The position numbers were made by a program, and so were the translations under genes. Of a stretch of 43,554 bases of DNA, positions 17,838 through 25,763 are shown in pieces (within the stretch, counting starts at the first letter, position 1; each line of letters begins with the position of its first letter). Location: assembly GCF_001591805.1 (NCBI RefSeq), contig NZ_BCVP01000042.1, positions 1 to 43,554 of the forward strand, read 5' to 3'. The notes under the pieces are model-generated. The model did not search any database and had not been told where the DNA came from. It saw only the letters and a list, made by a program, of their open reading frames with translations. The stretch is from Neobacillus novalis NBRC 102450 (GTDB lineage: Bacteria; Bacillota; Bacilli; Bacillales; Cytobacillaceae).

Positions 17838-18803
17838 CTAAACGAGATCGCAACGGACAAAGTGGCCAGGTTTAACCACCCTGAGTTCGGGCATTTTTTC
17901 CAGACAGGATGATTGTACCTTTTCACAACGTCCTGCGAATCTGCAGCCGATTGGAAAATCAGATGCATCTGGTACCGTTCCAGGTATCGAATAAAGAACA
18001 TCTTTTGTTTCTTCTATTGAAGGGATCGAAGCAAGTAATGCTTGTGTATAGGGATGTAAAGTATCCTCGAAAATCGAATCCGCATCAGCAGATTCAACGA
18101 CCTGACCAGCATACATGACGACAACGTGATCAGCGATTTCAGCAACTACGCCTAAATCATGTGTAATCATGACAATCGAGCTGTTAAATTGGTCTCTCAT
18201 TTTCTTCATTAATTCAAGTACTTGGGCTTGGATGGTAACATCAAGTGCAGTTGTTGGTTCATCTGCAATCAGAAGCTTTGGTTCGCACGCCATCGCCATT
18301 GCAATCATGACACGTTGACGAAGACCGCCTGATAATTGATGAGGATATTCTTTAATAATTTCATTTGCACGAGGAACACCCACAAATTGAAGCATTTCGA
18401 CGGCACGCTCCAAAGCTTTGCGCTTCGTAATCGAACGATGGCGTAGAAGCACCTCAGATATTTGGTCACCAATCGTCAACACCGGGTTAAGGGAAGTCAT
18501 TGGTTCCTGGAAGATCATTGAAATCTCATTTCCTCTAATATCTGATATTTGCCTTTCGTTTAGTTTTAATAGGTCCGTACCCTCGAATAAGATTTCTCCA
18601 TCGACAATTTTTCCAGCAGGTTTCGGGATCAATTGCATAACGGATAATGACGTAATGCTCTTACCTGACCCTGATTCACCGACAATGCATACAATTTGTC
18701 CCGGAAATACATCGAGGTCAATTCCATCGACTGCACGCACCTCTTTCCCTTTTCGAGAAAAATAAGTTTTTAAATTCCTAATTGAAAGAAGCGGCTCTGA
18801 CAA
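17838..18803 (-). CDS. Peptide ABC transporter ATPase (DppD type), first gene of operon
   Basis: 321 residues from a TTG start with AAAGGGAGG seven bases upstream. Walker A GESGSGKS, signature LSGGLRQRVMIAMAMA, Walker B LLIADEPTTALDVT, and the C-terminal motif GCRFAGRCEKVQSSC. It opens an operon running to 7772: dppD, dppF, amidohydrolase, dppA, dppB, dppC, PLP lyase, M20 peptidase, serine hydrolase, ridA, regulator. Gaps are short throughout and no internal terminator was seen. Confidence 0.95.
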   Translation of the reverse strand: MSEPLLSIRNLKTYFSRKGKEVRAVDGIDLDVFPGQIVCIVGESGSGKSITSLSVMQLIPKPAGKIVDGEILFEGTDLLKLNERQISDIRGNEISMIFQEPMTSLNPVLTIGDQISEVLLRHRSITKRKALERAVEMLQFVGVPRANEIIKEYPHQLSGGLRQRVMIAMAMACEPKLLIADEPTTALDVTIQAQVLELMKKMRDQFNSSIVMITHDLGVVAEIADHVVVMYAGQVVESADADSIFEDTLHPYTQALLASIPSIEETKDVLYSIPGTVPDASDFPIGCRFAGRCEKVQSSCLEKMPELRVVKPGHFVRCDLV

Positions 18804-19102
18804 AGAAAAACCTCCCTTTATGAAAATTAGTCTTATGTATTAATTTGATGCTGTATTGCAAAAAGCCATATATGAATGCGGTTTCAATTGGGTGAAAATT
18901 CTTTCTAATTAAAATTAAAACACATAGTTTTCAGAATAACAATAATTTTTTTTTTACCTAAAAAACTTTTTGGTTAAGTTTAACTGCAATTAACCATCTG
19001 TTCCCTCAATCTTTGGAAACTTTGAACTAACCTGTATTATTCTGTAGTAATGAGCGACAAACTCTATAAACTAACTTTCTTATTTTTTAAAGGGGGGCAT
19101 TC
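18804..19102. other. AT-rich intergenic region
   Basis: About 300 bases between the DppD start and the small plus-strand ORF at 19103. It holds the possible dpp promoter on the minus strand. A weak plus-strand candidate also lies here (TTGAAC near 19022 with TAGTAA 17 bases later). No gene is apparent. Confidence 0.5.
18914..18942 (-). promoter_or_regulatory. Possible promoter of the peptide-catabolic operon
   Basis: TTGTTA (18937-18942), a 17-base spacer and TTTAAT (18914-18919) on the minus strand, about 110 bases before the DppD start codon. It is the best sigma-A-like match in this AT-rich stretch, but chance matches are easy here. Confidence 0.35.
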
Positions 19103-19261
19103 GTGAAAAAGACATTCATCATTTCTGTAAGCGAGCACATTATTTCGGATTCCTATTTCAACTTTAATCCAGCGGAGAATTTGAAATATTGTGCTATTTT
19201 TTCACTTTATTTCAGAATCTGCAATATTCTAATCAAATTACTCCAGCTTAATAATCAATAA
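19103..19261 (+). CDS. Hypothetical 52-residue peptide
   Basis: GTG start five bases after an exceptionally good ribosome binding site (AAAGGGGGG). The product begins MKKTFIISVSEH and ends with a hydrophobic/basic stretch (FRICNILIKLLQLNNQ) that could form an amphipathic helix. The stop codon is followed within five bases by a hairpin. I do not recognise the sequence. It may be a genuine small peptide or the 5' fragment of a lost gene, since the region downstream is debris. Confidence 0.4.
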   Translation: MKKTFIISVSEHIISDSYFNFNPAENLKYCAIFSLYFRICNILIKLLQLNNQ

Positions 19262-19265
19262 AAGA

Positions 19266-19285
19266 AAGCCCCTAGAAAGGGGCTT
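19266..19285 (-). terminator. Hairpin terminator, better oriented for the minus strand
   Basis: Perfect eight-base arms AAGCCCCT and AGGGGCTT with a four-base loop. The minus-strand side is followed by a T-rich tract (CTTTCTTTT), whereas the plus side lacks one. It therefore probably ended a minus-strand gene now degraded at 19300-19600, although it also lies just after the small plus-strand ORF. Confidence 0.6.
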
Positions 19286-19299
19286 CAACTAGAATATTA

Positions 19300-19610
19300 T
19301 CTTGTATTTTTTCGCGGTTCTTATACACCTCTTGAGTATGATTGACTTATATTCATCTATCCAAAAGGAGGTTTGTCCGACTCAAACTCTCCGCTCCTGG
19401 TGGCAGTAATCAAAGACTATTACTCCTTTCCTTATCATAAGCTACTATCCTCTATAGCTAATCTTAGAACTTCCTCGTCAATCTGATCTTTCTTTAACTG
19501 AGATCCAATAATAAACTGTTAATCGATAATGTATTCATAACCTCGAGACCAGCCTTGAGACCATAATGTAATAGCATCCACAACTTTAGTTGGGTCTGGT
19601 ATATGCCCTT
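19300..19610 (-). pseudogene. Possible degraded minus-strand gene
   Basis: On the minus strand one frame reads PDPTKVVDAITLWSQGWSRG, continues to YEYIID and a TAA (about 19600-19519), then runs on in the same frame as SQLKKDQIDEEVLRLAIEDS before another stop (about 19443). The peptide-like composition, the in-frame stop and the minus-strand terminator at 19266 suggest gene remains. I cannot name the family. Confidence 0.3.
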
Positions 19611-19671
19611 AAAATTCCATCAATCTTCGACAAATATCGAGGCGTGACACAGGCACCGGAACGATGCTTCT

Positions 19672-22600
19672 CTAATTAATCCAAGCACCGCCTGCCCCAA
19701 GTTTATATCCTTGGACGGTTGTGTTAGCGGCCATTTTACCATCTTGGAATAGGTAGTACCATTTGTTCCCGGTGTACACCCAGCCGGTCATCATTTTACC
19801 CGTTGAATCTAAGAAATACCACCTGTTATTGGATAGTAGCCAACCGGTTTGCATGGCTCCATTAGAGGCTAGAAAGTACCATTTGTTGGCATCCTTCACC
19901 CATCCGGTTTGCATGGCTCCATCGGAAGCTAGGAAGTACCATTTGTTGGCATCCTTCACCCAACCGGTTTGCATGGCTCCATTGGAAGCTAGGAAGTACC
20001 ATTTGTTGGCATCTTTCACCCATCCGGTTTGCATGGCTCCATTGGAAGCTAGGAAGTACCACTTTTTGTTGGAATTAACCCAACCAACCTGCATTTTACC
20101 GTTTCCATCGTCTAAGTAATACCATTTACCGTCAACGAATGCCCACTTCGTTTGCATTTCTCCGTTACTATTAAAATAGTACCACTTGCCCTTATCTAAT
20201 ACCCAGCCTGTTTGCTTGCCAACTAGCTTGTTCGTGGCTGCTTCTAATCTTTTTACTGCCCGGTCTACTTCTGATTGGGTCGCATCTTCTTTGCTCCATA
20301 CCTTTTCGGCATCAGTCAGAGCCTTTTCCACCGCTGCCCAGCTGTCTGCTGTATACAAGCTTGAATCGAGTGCCTTAACTTCCTTAATTTTGGCATCTAG
20401 CTGCGATTTATCCGCTACTTTCTTCAGCTGACTTAATGCACTCTTTAATGCAATCGAAGCCGCATCAAATTCTGTTTGAGTTGCATTTTCTCTTTGGAGA
20501 ACTTTGTCTGCAAGTTCTTTAGCTGACTCTAAAAGACTCCAGCTATCCTTTGTATAGTCACTGCTTGTTAATTCTGTTACTTGCTTATATAAAGCAATGA
20601 ATTCGGAAATATTCCCGTCCCTTTTGTCAACCTTAACTTCATAAATCGACGGAGTGTTTCCCTCTGTCCAGTCAATTTTCAGATCTAATATGTCTTGAAT
20701 TAGATTCGTATTAAAGGATTGGTATCCTGATGTAATCGTTCCAAGTTCTTTCCAACCATCTAACGTTTTTACGGAAACGGTACCTCCGGACAAATTACTT
20801 GGATCCTCTAAAATGGTAATACCAGTAACCCTTGTTCCCACTTCCCCGATATGATAAAGGATTTCTCCAGCTCCTGTTCCTGCTGGTTTAAACTTTGTAC
20901 TTAATTTGCCATCAATGATATTGTTAACACCAAAACCAATGTTAGTCATGGATTCTGTTGTAATGGTAGGGTCATTTATTTCTGGGAATAGTTCGCCATC
21001 ATTAATAACGATTTCTTGCATTTTAAGCCAATTACCTGTCCCCACTTTAGTTTGGGTAAGTTTAAACCGTAAAAATTTTGCCTTTTGATTTAAATCTCTC
21101 ACTTCTTTAAAACGATATGGCGCCTCATGTTTATCGAAAATATCCCCAATACGATCCTGATCCGTTACTTCCCCTTCATTTGGACCGTCCTGGTTTCCGA
21201 TGGTCATAACGGTATTCCACTCTTTGCCATCCAAAGAAGCTTCTAGAACAGCATGACGCGGGAAATCCTTTTCACCTTCTGCCACATATAATTTTAAGCT
21301 AGTAAGCGAAATAATTTGACCTAAATGATAGGTAATATAATCTCCTGCCTTTTGCGCTTTATCCGTCCAAGTATGCGTTGCTAAATTACCATCTAAAAGA
21401 GATAGCGGTGATGATTGATAGAATGTAAGATTCGTATCTTGCAGCGATTTCGGCTCCACCTCATAGGATGTCACCTTAAATGTATCCAAGCTAAATTCAA
21501 TGGCTTCAGATTTTTTATTAATCAACCTTACGTATCTTGCGCCATTTCGATTATTCACGTTTTCGACTGTATTCCACTCGATACCATTTAAAGATGATTC
21601 TAGAGTTAATCTATCCACTGCTGGTACATCGATTTCGATAACATCTTTTATTCGGCTTAACTTAATCCCCACATATTCATTTTCTTTCAGTGTGATATCT
21701 GTTGTACCATCAATAGACGTTATCTCTGGCTTTTCTATTATCGACAATTTTTTATATCCATCTACATTCGTAAAAATACTTGCTTTCGTTTCCGCTTTCT
21801 GAAGATCTAAAAACTTTGCCACCTTAGGCGTGATTTTATTCTCCAGATTATTCGTAAATGGTTGTAACCTTTTGGCAGCTGGTTTTGCTTTCATGGTTCC
21901 GCTTATAAGTAGACGATCGTAATCTAAGCTTCGCTGACGTAAAGCAATTGCTTGTCCAAAATGATTCCATGTGTCTGCTTTATTACCATCTTCAATCGCG
22001 ATATCTGTTTTAATAAACTCGATATCAGCAAGAACCATATCTCTCAATGCCTTGACAAATGGCTCTAACTCTTTTTTCAGGTTAGCATTTTTTGTTTTTG
22101 CTAAGAATTCATTTGCCGCATCGGATATCTTTTGCAATTCAGCAGTTGCTTCTGGTGCAGAATCTTTTAACGTGCTGCCACTATTTACTTTAGACGTGAT
22201 CGTATCTAACAAACTCTTAATATCCTCACTCTCTGAAAGGGTCAGGCCGCCTGGATTGGCATCAGACATATGTTTTGCTAAAATATGCAATTCCTTTTCC
22301 ACATTAGGTTCGATATATTTAAAGCTATCTTCCCAACTTTTTTGGGCATTAAACGTCTCTGTGTTCCAGGCATAATCAGCAACGGCAAAAATCGCTACTT
22401 TCGATGCCTCTGCTTCTTGCATTGGGTTTGTCACCGCACCAGCAAGGTTTTGAATGCCAGTCTGCAGCATTTCCCCTTTTCCTAAAAATACGCGCGACAT
22501 ATCGACGTCATTGACAGGCCAGTTTAGCCAGAATAATGGATCTCTTCGTGTTACGCCACCATTACTGCTGTTTTTAAAGGTATTAATGGTCGACTGATTG

Positions 22601-23736
22601 ATCGGAGCACAAGTAGTTGACCCCGTCCAGAAAATTTGAATATTTTTATCGAATCCTTTTTCATAGTCATTCAACTCGGCAGGATTCCAAGCCCAGCCTG
22701 AGTTATAGCTGGCGGGGCAATACAACGTATCATACACATCGCCTTTTGCTTTTGCCCATTCTGAAACGGAATGCATCAATGCGACAACATAATTACGTGG
22801 CAAACTGCCGACATCATCACCTAAAACGCCGAATTGTCGAACTCCTACATCGTATAATTGATCGAATTTTGCTAGCATCTTAGCGGTATTTTCCTGAAGC
22901 TTAAGCATCGGGTCGCCGCCTGTTTGCGAGATCTTGGCCACTTCAGCTAATGGAGATATCGTCCAAACGAAACGAGTTTTCGTTTCATTCCCTACTTGTG
23001 CCATTTCTCTAATTTCTGCTAATTTTTCGGGTGGATAAGCTTCCGCCCATTTTTCTCTGTGGAAAGGGTCATCCTTTGGTGCAAATACATAGGATGTCGC
23101 TTTAAATTGACCGCCAAACCGCATCAACGACATGCGATCTTCATTGCTCCATGGAATTCCGTAATACCCTTCAATAAATCCTCTAATTTTTGTATTGGCA
23201 TAGTCTTGAATCGTTAAATTTCGTACCTCTTTGCCGGAAGCTTGGGCCAAGATGGCGTTTAACGTTACCACACCATAGAAGCTGGCGTCCGTGTCTTTTC
23301 CTAAAATCATGATCGTATTGTTTTGAATGTCTAATTGATACGCATCAATTTTCGAAAAGTCCATATCTTGGCTCGTATTGTTAGTGGCAGCATACGTATC
23401 CACTGGGCCGTTTGAGCCCTTCGTACCGATCAATACATTAACTTTATCATCCGCTACCTGCGTCCCAATGGTCGGAGCCGGGTAACCATTTTCTTTGAAA
23501 GTATCTTCTACTTTTTTTCTCGTTACGGAATCAATGGTGTCATCGTAGATAACTTGAATGGTTTTGTCTAATTTAGTCGAACCTTGATGATAGGTTACTT
23601 GATGAGGTATAGGGTATATTTCATACTCGATTGGGGCATTTTCATTTGCAGCAGCGGGCGGTGCTTTCATTCCAATGACTGTACTAAAAAGCACAACAAA
23701 AATGAGCACCAGATTAAGCAAAAGCCTTTTTTTCAA
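19672..23736 (-). CDS. Secreted GH84 beta-N-acetylglucosaminidase with FIVAR and cell-wall-binding repeats
   Basis: 1354 residues, TTG start with AAGAAGGG seven bases upstream. Signal peptide (KKRLLLNLVLIFVVLFSTV, cleavage near AAAN). A GH20b-like domain (about 35-180) precedes the GH84 barrel from RGFIEGYYGIPWS (about 185), with the catalytic aspartate pair D307-D308 in FGVLGDDVG. Two regions resembling CBM32/discoidin modules lie at about 760-915 and 920-1040. Two FIVAR-like helical repeats (1056-1105, 1122-1170) follow, then about eight 20-residue choline/cell-wall-binding-type repeats (GWVKDANKWYFLASNGAMQT, 1175-1350). Relatives include clostridial NagJ/NagH that release terminal GlcNAc from glycans. 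It probably acts outside the cell while held on the wall. It is monocistronic. Confidence 0.93.
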   Translation of the reverse strand: MKKRLLLNLVLIFVVLFSTVIGMKAPPAAANENAPIEYEIYPIPHQVTYHQGSTKLDKTIQVIYDDTIDSVTRKKVEDTFKENGYPAPTIGTQVADDKVNVLIGTKGSNGPVDTYAATNNTSQDMDFSKIDAYQLDIQNNTIMILGKDTDASFYGVVTLNAILAQASGKEVRNLTIQDYANTKIRGFIEGYYGIPWSNEDRMSLMRFGGQFKATSYVFAPKDDPFHREKWAEAYPPEKLAEIREMAQVGNETKTRFVWTISPLAEVAKISQTGGDPMLKLQENTAKMLAKFDQLYDVGVRQFGVLGDDVGSLPRNYVVALMHSVSEWAKAKGDVYDTLYCPASYNSGWAWNPAELNDYEKGFDKNIQIFWTGSTTCAPINQSTINTFKNSSNGGVTRRDPLFWLNWPVNDVDMSRVFLGKGEMLQTGIQNLAGAVTNPMQEAEASKVAIFAVADYAWNTETFNAQKSWEDSFKYIEPNVEKELHILAKHMSDANPGGLTLSESEDIKSLLDTITSKVNSGSTLKDSAPEATAELQKISDAANEFLAKTKNANLKKELEPFVKALRDMVLADIEFIKTDIAIEDGNKADTWNHFGQAIALRQRSLDYDRLLISGTMKAKPAAKRLQPFTNNLENKITPKVAKFLDLQKAETKASIFTNVDGYKKLSIIEKPEITSIDGTTDITLKENEYVGIKLSRIKDVIEIDVPAVDRLTLESSLNGIEWNTVENVNNRNGARYVRLINKKSEAIEFSLDTFKVTSYEVEPKSLQDTNLTFYQSSPLSLLDGNLATHTWTDKAQKAGDYITYHLGQIISLTSLKLYVAEGEKDFPRHAVLEASLDGKEWNTVMTIGNQDGPNEGEVTDQDRIGDIFDKHEAPYRFKEVRDLNQKAKFLRFKLTQTKVGTGNWLKMQEIVINDGELFPEINDPTITTESMTNIGFGVNNIIDGKLSTKFKPAGTGAGEILYHIGEVGTRVTGITILEDPSNLSGGTVSVKTLDGWKELGTITSGYQSFNTNLIQDILDLKIDWTEGNTPSIYEVKVDKRDGNISEFIALYKQVTELTSSDYTKDSWSLLESAKELADKVLQRENATQTEFDAASIALKSALSQLKKVADKSQLDAKIKEVKALDSSLYTADSWAAVEKALTDAEKVWSKEDATQSEVDRAVKRLEAATNKLVGKQTGWVLDKGKWYYFNSNGEMQTKWAFVDGKWYYLDDGNGKMQVGWVNSNKKWYFLASNGAMQTGWVKDANKWYFLASNGAMQTGWVKDANKWYFLASDGAMQTGWVKDANKWYFLASNGAMQTGWLLSNNRWYFLDSTGKMMTGWVYTGNKWYYLFQDGKMAANTTVQGYKLGAGGAWIN
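19851..20065. repeat. Tandem 60-bp repeats in the GH84 gene
   Basis: A 60-base unit, recognisable by GCATGGCTCCATT(A/G)GAAGC on the plus strand, recurs with an exact 60-base period and only a few substitutions over about 3.5 copies. It encodes the 20-residue wall-binding repeats. The flanking repeat units are more divergent, so the central ones look recently amplified or homogenised. Confidence 0.9.
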
Positions 23737-23859
23737 TTCGTTTCCCTTCTTTCTCCTGAATTTGAATATTTCGACTATTGAATCCCTGTTGATCGGCTTT
23801 TCCTTCTGATCGCAACACTTCCTTCGTTTATTTTTTCTATAATTGGTTTTTTTTCAAAT

Positions 23860-23911
23860 AAAAAAGGCATGAAAAACGACCGAGAATGCTCTCGTTCTGT
23901 TTTCCATGCCT
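23860..23911 (-). terminator. Terminator-like hairpin in the GH84 leader (possible attenuator)
   Basis: On the minus strand, arms AGGCATG and CATGCCT plus inner GAAAAC/GTTTTTC and CGAG/CTCG pairing are followed by TTTTTT. It lies between the GH84 promoter (23950-23978) and the start codon, about 125 bases before the gene. It is positioned to end transcription early unless disrupted. No upstream minus-strand gene needs a terminator here, because the next gene is divergent. Confidence 0.65.
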
Positions 23912-23949
23912 AGTATCATCTAGTCACATGAAACCAATTATATACCGAA

Positions 23950-23978
23950 ATTGTAAACCGCTTACATTCCAATGTCAA
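23950..23978 (-). promoter_or_regulatory. Sigma-A promoter of the GH84 gene with overlapping cre-like operator
   Basis: Consensus TTGACA (23973-23978), 17-base spacer, TACAAT (23950-23955). The spacer and -10 contain TGTAAGCGGTTTACA (minus strand, 23952-23966), a near palindrome resembling a cre box but one base longer than the 14-base consensus. Repression by CcpA or a LacI/GntR-type regulator is likely (inference). Confidence 0.75.
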
Positions 23979-24006
23979 TCTATCTTTCGGACTATTCCAA
24001 CTACTT

Positions 24007-24065
24007 CACAGGGACGGTTTTCATGGTTATTTTCCTAATAAATGCCGGCAGAACCGTTTCCATGG
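24007..24065. repeat. Dispersed hairpin repeat, family B
   Basis: CACAGGGACGGTTTTCATGG, a 17-base interval, then GCCGGCAGAACCGTTTCCATGG. The two arms can pair imperfectly. Related copies lie at 27472-27496 (one arm) and 35517-35566. Confidence 0.6.
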
Positions 24066-24156
24066 ACTTATTCTATTCCATTTGGATAAGTTGAAATAAA
24101 CATGATTTCAGCCTCCAAAAACTTCCCATAAAACTATTTTATTGGAAAAATATCTA

Positions 24157-24185
24157 TTAAAAAGTTCTGAATTTTTTGGTAAAAT
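24157..24185 (+). promoter_or_regulatory. Probable promoter of the cysteine-desulfurase-like gene
   Basis: TTAAAA (24157-24162), 17-base spacer, TAAAAT (24180-24185), about 120 bases before the start codon. The -10 is good and the -35 moderate, in AT-rich surroundings. Confidence 0.45.
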
Positions 24186-24303
24186 GATATCAATAACGCA
24201 AAAATGGTACTTGATGTATGTGGTGCTCTCGCCCGATTTCTAATGCATTATTGCTTTAAACTTTTTTTGGGTGATCAAATAAGTGAAAGGGGGAATAAAT
24301 AAC

Positions 24304-25536
24304 ATGACTCAACAATTAAAGGCTTTTCCAATTAACGAGGTACGCAGTCAATTTCCAGCATTAAAACGAGAATTTAATGGATGGGAAGCAGTTTACTTTG
24401 ATGGGCCTGGAGGTTCACAAGTCGTCAAGTCTTCGATTGATGCGATAACAAAATATATGGAAAATGGCGGTGCTAATTTGCACGGTTCCTTTCCATCAAG
24501 CCATGAGACAGAAGAAATTATCGCAAATGCAAAAGCAATTATTGGTGATTTTCTAAATGTGAAGCCAGAGGAAATTGCTTTTGGTGCAAATATGACAACG
24601 TTAGCATTTGCGATTGCCCGTGCACTAGGGAGGAATTGGGGCAAGGGTGATGAAATTGTTGTCACTGAAATTGACCACCGGGCGAATGTTGATACCTGGT
24701 TGACGATGGCCGAAGATAAAGGGTTAACGGTCAAATGGATAAAGGTTAATCCTGACACATTAACATTAGAATTAGATCATTTGAATGAAATTATCAATCA
24801 GAATACCCGCCTTGTTGCAGTCGGTCTTGCTTCGAATGCAGTAGGGACAATCAGTGATGTTGAGACAATTGCAAAAAGAGCAAAAGCTGTGGGTGCATTA
24901 GTTGCTGTTGATGCTGTTCATGCTGCACCACATATTCCTATTGATCGAGAGCAAATGGGAGCTGATATATTATTATGTTCAGCTTATAAATTTTTTGGCC
25001 CGCATGTGGGAATAGCCGTCATACGAGAAAATGCGTTTGAAAACTTAACCCCTTTTAAACTAGCACCAGCACCAACGTATATACCAGATAAATTAGAAAC
25101 CGGCACACAAAATCATGAAGGAATCGCTGGAATTACCCCTGCAATCGAGTTCATTGCGAGTTTGGGGGAAGGAGAAACACGGAGGGAACAGATTGTATCT
25201 GGTTTACAGCAAATTGAAGCCTACGAAAATAAACTAGCAAATAAAATACGAATAGGTTTAGCTGAAATGGACAAGGTCACCCTATATCAAGCAGATGCTT
25301 CTGTACCAAAGACACCTACGATTGCCTTTACCATTGACGGATACACACCGCAGGAGGTTTGTAGAAGATTATCAGAAGAACATGGGATTTTTGTCGCAGA
25401 TGGTCATTTCTATGCTTCTACACTGGGTGATATTTTAGGAATTAACGGGAGCGGAGGCTGGATTAGGGCAGGACTTGCTCCATATAATACTGAGGAAGAA
25501 GTGGAACGCTTTCTAAATGCTATTAAGCAATTTTAA
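24304..25536 (+). CDS. Cysteine desulfurase-like aminotransferase class V protein
   Basis: 410 residues from the ATG at 24304 (AAAGGGGGAATAAATAAC upstream; the frame opens at a GTG seven codons earlier inside that site). Class V fold-type I PLP enzyme: YFDGPGGSQV near the N-terminus, D203 and H206 in AVDAVHAAPH, Schiff-base lysine K229 in CSAYKFFGPHVG, and C-terminal HFYASTLGD plus GGWIRAGLAPYNT. This pattern matches the VC1184-type cysteine-desulfurase-like subfamily. The flexible active-site cysteine loop of true NifS/SufS enzymes is not evident, so sulfur mobilisation is doubtful and the substrate is unknown. It is a single-gene unit. Confidence 0.85.
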   Translation: MTQQLKAFPINEVRSQFPALKREFNGWEAVYFDGPGGSQVVKSSIDAITKYMENGGANLHGSFPSSHETEEIIANAKAIIGDFLNVKPEEIAFGANMTTLAFAIARALGRNWGKGDEIVVTEIDHRANVDTWLTMAEDKGLTVKWIKVNPDTLTLELDHLNEIINQNTRLVAVGLASNAVGTISDVETIAKRAKAVGALVAVDAVHAAPHIPIDREQMGADILLCSAYKFFGPHVGIAVIRENAFENLTPFKLAPAPTYIPDKLETGTQNHEGIAGITPAIEFIASLGEGETRREQIVSGLQQIEAYENKLANKIRIGLAEMDKVTLYQADASVPKTPTIAFTIDGYTPQEVCRRLSEEHGIFVADGHFYASTLGDILGINGSGGWIRAGLAPYNTEEEVERFLNAIKQF

Positions 25537-25647
25537 TTACGATTGCGTGGTTCAATCCTATTCCGAATCGGGTGGTGTCAGGCACCGCAATTAACATTCA
25601 CCTTAACCGTTCGGCTGGCGAAAGCCTACCCGCGGGGGTGGTGTAAT

Positions 25648-25708
25648 GTTATTCCGTGGAACAATGCTGTGAAACAAGATAATTCGAGGCGTGACAGGCA
25701 CCGGAATT
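25648..25708. repeat. 61-bp dispersed repeat, copy 1
   Basis: Begins GTTATTCCGTGGAACAATGC and ends in the GTGACAGGCACCGGAATT core. A second copy at 42648-42708 has the same length and about five differences. A shorter core copy (GGTGTCAGGCACCGCAATT) lies just upstream at about 25572-25590. Both long copies precede a minus-strand terminator. Confidence 0.8.
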
Positions 25709-25710
25709 AA

Positions 25711-25746
25711 AAAAATCCTCCTGTCTACTTGACAAGGAGACAGGAG
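25711..25746 (-). terminator. Terminator of the MarR/MFS operon
   Basis: Nine-base arms CTCCTGTCT (25718-25726) and AGACAGGAG (25738-25746). On the minus strand the hairpin is followed by TTTTTTT, about 18 bases after the MFS stop codon. Confidence 0.85.
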
Positions 25747-25763
25747 AATTTACTCGAGTTTTT

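Noticed and set aside
19851..20065. Regular 60-bp repeats resembling a CRISPR array
   Set aside because: There are no unique spacers, the period is a multiple of three and the frame encodes GWVKDANKWYF-type repeats.
19763..20119. 118-codon plus-strand ORF with internal repeats
   Set aside because: Antisense shadow of the wall-binding repeats; repetitive only because the GH84 gene is, and it has no ribosome binding site.
24304..25536. Calling this a true SufS/NifS cysteine desulfurase
   Set aside because: The catalytic cysteine loop is not evident and no Fe-S assembly genes are nearby.
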